Shown: in pieces, positions 13,362 through 14,324 of the stretch
Position numbering within the stretch: the stretch's first letter is position 1
Layout: the number at the start of each line of letters is the position of its first letter
DNA from: an uncultured Rhodobacterales bacterium
GTDB taxonomy: Bacteria > Pseudomonadota > Alphaproteobacteria > Rhodobacterales > Rhodobacteraceae
Direction of reading: 5' to 3'
Assembly (NCBI GenBank): GCA_937901055.1
Contig: CALCGO010000108.1
Location: forward strand, 1-14,324
DNA length: 14,324 nt
The notes under the pieces: generated by a model
Databases searched by the model: none
What the model was told of the DNA's origin: nothing
The model's input: the letters and a program-made list of their open reading frames with translations, nothing else
Translations under genes and position numbers: made by a program

Positions 13362-14324
13362 GTGACCGTGGAAACACAAACGCAGGGGCAGTCGGTAACG
13401 GCTGCCCCTGTTGCTCCGGCGATCGAGCTGATTGGTGTGAGCAAGAGCTTTGGCCCCGTTCAGGCCAATAAAGACATCGACATGACCGTTGCCAAAGGCG
13501 CGATTCATGGCATTGTCGGGGAAAATGGCGCGGGTAAATCGACCCTGATGTCTATCCTCTATGGATTTTATAAGGCAGACGCAGGCGAGATCAAGATTGA
13601 CGGTGTAACAACCGATATCACTGACAGCCACGTTGCGATTGCCTCCGGTATCGGGATGGTGCACCAGCATTTCATGCTTGTTGAGCCCTTCACCGTTCTG
13701 GAAAATGTTATTATGGGGGCCGAAGATGGCCCATTGCTGCGACCATCGCTGAACAAAGCCCGCAAGGTTTTGATGGAGCTGGCGGCGGAATACGAACTTG
13801 ACGTTGACCCCGATGCGATCGTCGGTGATTTGTCCGTTGGGTTCCAGCAGCGCGTTGAAATTTTGAAAGCGCTGTACCGCGAGGCCGACATCCTGATTTT
13901 GGACGAGCCAACGGGTGTTTTGACACCAGCGGAGGCCGACCACCTTTTCCGTATTCTGGAAAATTTGAAGTCGCAAGGTAAAACGATTGTTCTGATTACG
14001 CACAAGCTGCGCGAGATTATGGCCGTGACGGATACGGTTAGCGTTATGCGGCGCGGCAAGATGACGGCGACGGTCAAGACGTCTGAAACCTCGGCTTCGG
14101 AGTTGGCGGATTTGATGGTCGGGCGGCACGTGTTGCTTGAGGTTGATAAATCTGACGCGGCCCCGGGCGAGACCATTCTAGAGGTCAAGAACCTGTGCGT
14201 GACCGATTTTCAGGGTGTGAAGAAACTGAAAGACGTTTCGTTGCAGCTGAAAGCTGGCGAAATATTGGGCATTGCCGGTGTGGCTGGCAACGGTCAGTCG
14301 GATTTGTTGAACATCCTTGGCGGG
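13362..14324 (+). CDS. ABC transporter double-ATPase subunit (BMP/nucleoside type), 5' part
   Basis: The open frame runs 321 codons to the window edge. The first nucleotide-binding domain is complete: Walker A GENGAGKST (53-61), Q-loop region MVHQHFMLV, signature LSVGFQQRVEILKAL, Walker B ILILDEPTGVLTP and switch LITHKL. A second domain begins near residue 265 (ILEVKNLCV) and reaches GVAGNGQSDLLN, the altered Walker A usual in the second half of RbsA- or YufO-like ATPases, which are about 500 residues. With the BMP protein upstream, this is an importer, probably for nucleosides; permease genes should follow outside the window. The start is GTG at 13362 or 13368, both with weak ribosome sites. 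Residues 8-17 are encoded by a strong hairpin. Confidence 0.93.
   Translation, partial: MTVETQTQGQSVTAAPVAPAIELIGVSKSFGPVQANKDIDMTVAKGAIHGIVGENGAGKSTLMSILYGFYKADAGEIKIDGVTTDITDSHVAIASGIGMVHQHFMLVEPFTVLENVIMGAEDGPLLRPSLNKARKVLMELAAEYELDVDPDAIVGDLSVGFQQRVEILKALYREADILILDEPTGVLTPAEADHLFRILENLKSQGKTIVLITHKLREIMAVTDTVSVMRRGKMTATVKTSETSASELADLMVGRHVLLEVDKSDAAPGETILEVKNLCVTDFQGVKKLKDVSLQLKAGEILGIAGVAGNGQSDLLNILGG
13383..13410 (+). promoter_or_regulatory. 12-bp stem with GUAA tetraloop just after the binding-protein gene
   Basis: CAGGGGCAGTCG (13383-13394) pairs with CGGCTGCCCCTG (13399-13410) at all 12 positions, with one U-G pair, around a GTAA loop of the GNRA type. It starts 28 bases after the BMP stop and about 20 bases inside the ATPase gene. 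No U-run follows, so it is not an intrinsic terminator. Such stems after binding-protein genes are known to protect the upstream mRNA and lower expression of the membrane components. Confidence 0.7.

Noticed and set aside
13101..14129. A long minus-strand frame (about 342 codons) opposite the BMP and ABC ATPase genes
   Set aside because: It is antisense to two certain genes, with His/Asn/Arg-rich composition typical of a shadow frame.
1..14324. Mobile elements, CRISPR arrays, phage genes, rRNA or tRNA genes
   Set aside because: No transposase or integrase, spaced repeats, tRNA-like fold or rRNA sequence was seen on either strand.

Overview
This window looks like ordinary chromosome from an alphaproteobacterium, most likely of the Rhodobacterales/Roseobacter group. 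That rests on gene content and order (rsmI-yraN divergent from a short LpoA-like lipoprotein; glnD-murJ-trpS; nfu-tsaB-rimI), on protein sequence style, and on moderate GC with TTG/GTG starts. It is a judgement from pattern recognition; no database was searched. I see no mobile element, CRISPR array, rRNA or tRNA.

Layout. (1) Positions 1-886, minus strand: the first 35 bases are the 5' end of yraN, joined by an ATGA overlap to rsmI (16S rRNA 2'-O-methyltransferase). (2) 994-6510, plus strand: an LpoA-like lipoprotein, then glnD (PII uridylyltransferase), then murJ (lipid II flippase), packed with a 4-nt gap and a 4-nt overlap. (3) 6507-7205, minus: a rhomboid-fold membrane protein that has lost its catalytic residues. 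(4) 7285-9373, plus: trpS, an exported rhodanese and a UspA-type stress protein. (5) 9374-10547, minus: a conserved protein of unknown function and a histidine phosphatase. (6) 10659-12185, plus: nfu, tsaB and rimI, overlapping one another. (7) 12357-14324, plus: a BMP-family (nucleoside-type) substrate-binding protein and the first 321 codons of its double-ATPase ABC subunit, cut by the window edge.

How the genes fit together. Most are housekeeping: ribosome methylation, peptidoglycan synthesis (LpoA-like protein, MurJ), nitrogen sensing (GlnD), tRNA charging and t6A modification (TrpS, TsaB), Fe-S delivery (Nfu), ribosomal protein acetylation (RimI) and nutrient uptake (BMP/ABC). The segment 8387-10547 is the least core-like: four small genes for sulfur transfer, stress, an unknown function and a phosphatase, each apparently its own unit.

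I found no complete new system. The most interesting signals are small. They are a 16-bp perfect inverted repeat that buries the ribosome binding site of the rhodanese gene; a 12-bp stem with a GUAA tetraloop just inside the ABC ATPase gene, directly after the binding-protein gene; the catalytically dead rhomboid; two convergent gene pairs whose stop codons sit inside hairpins; and overlapping divergent promoters between the phosphatase and nfu.
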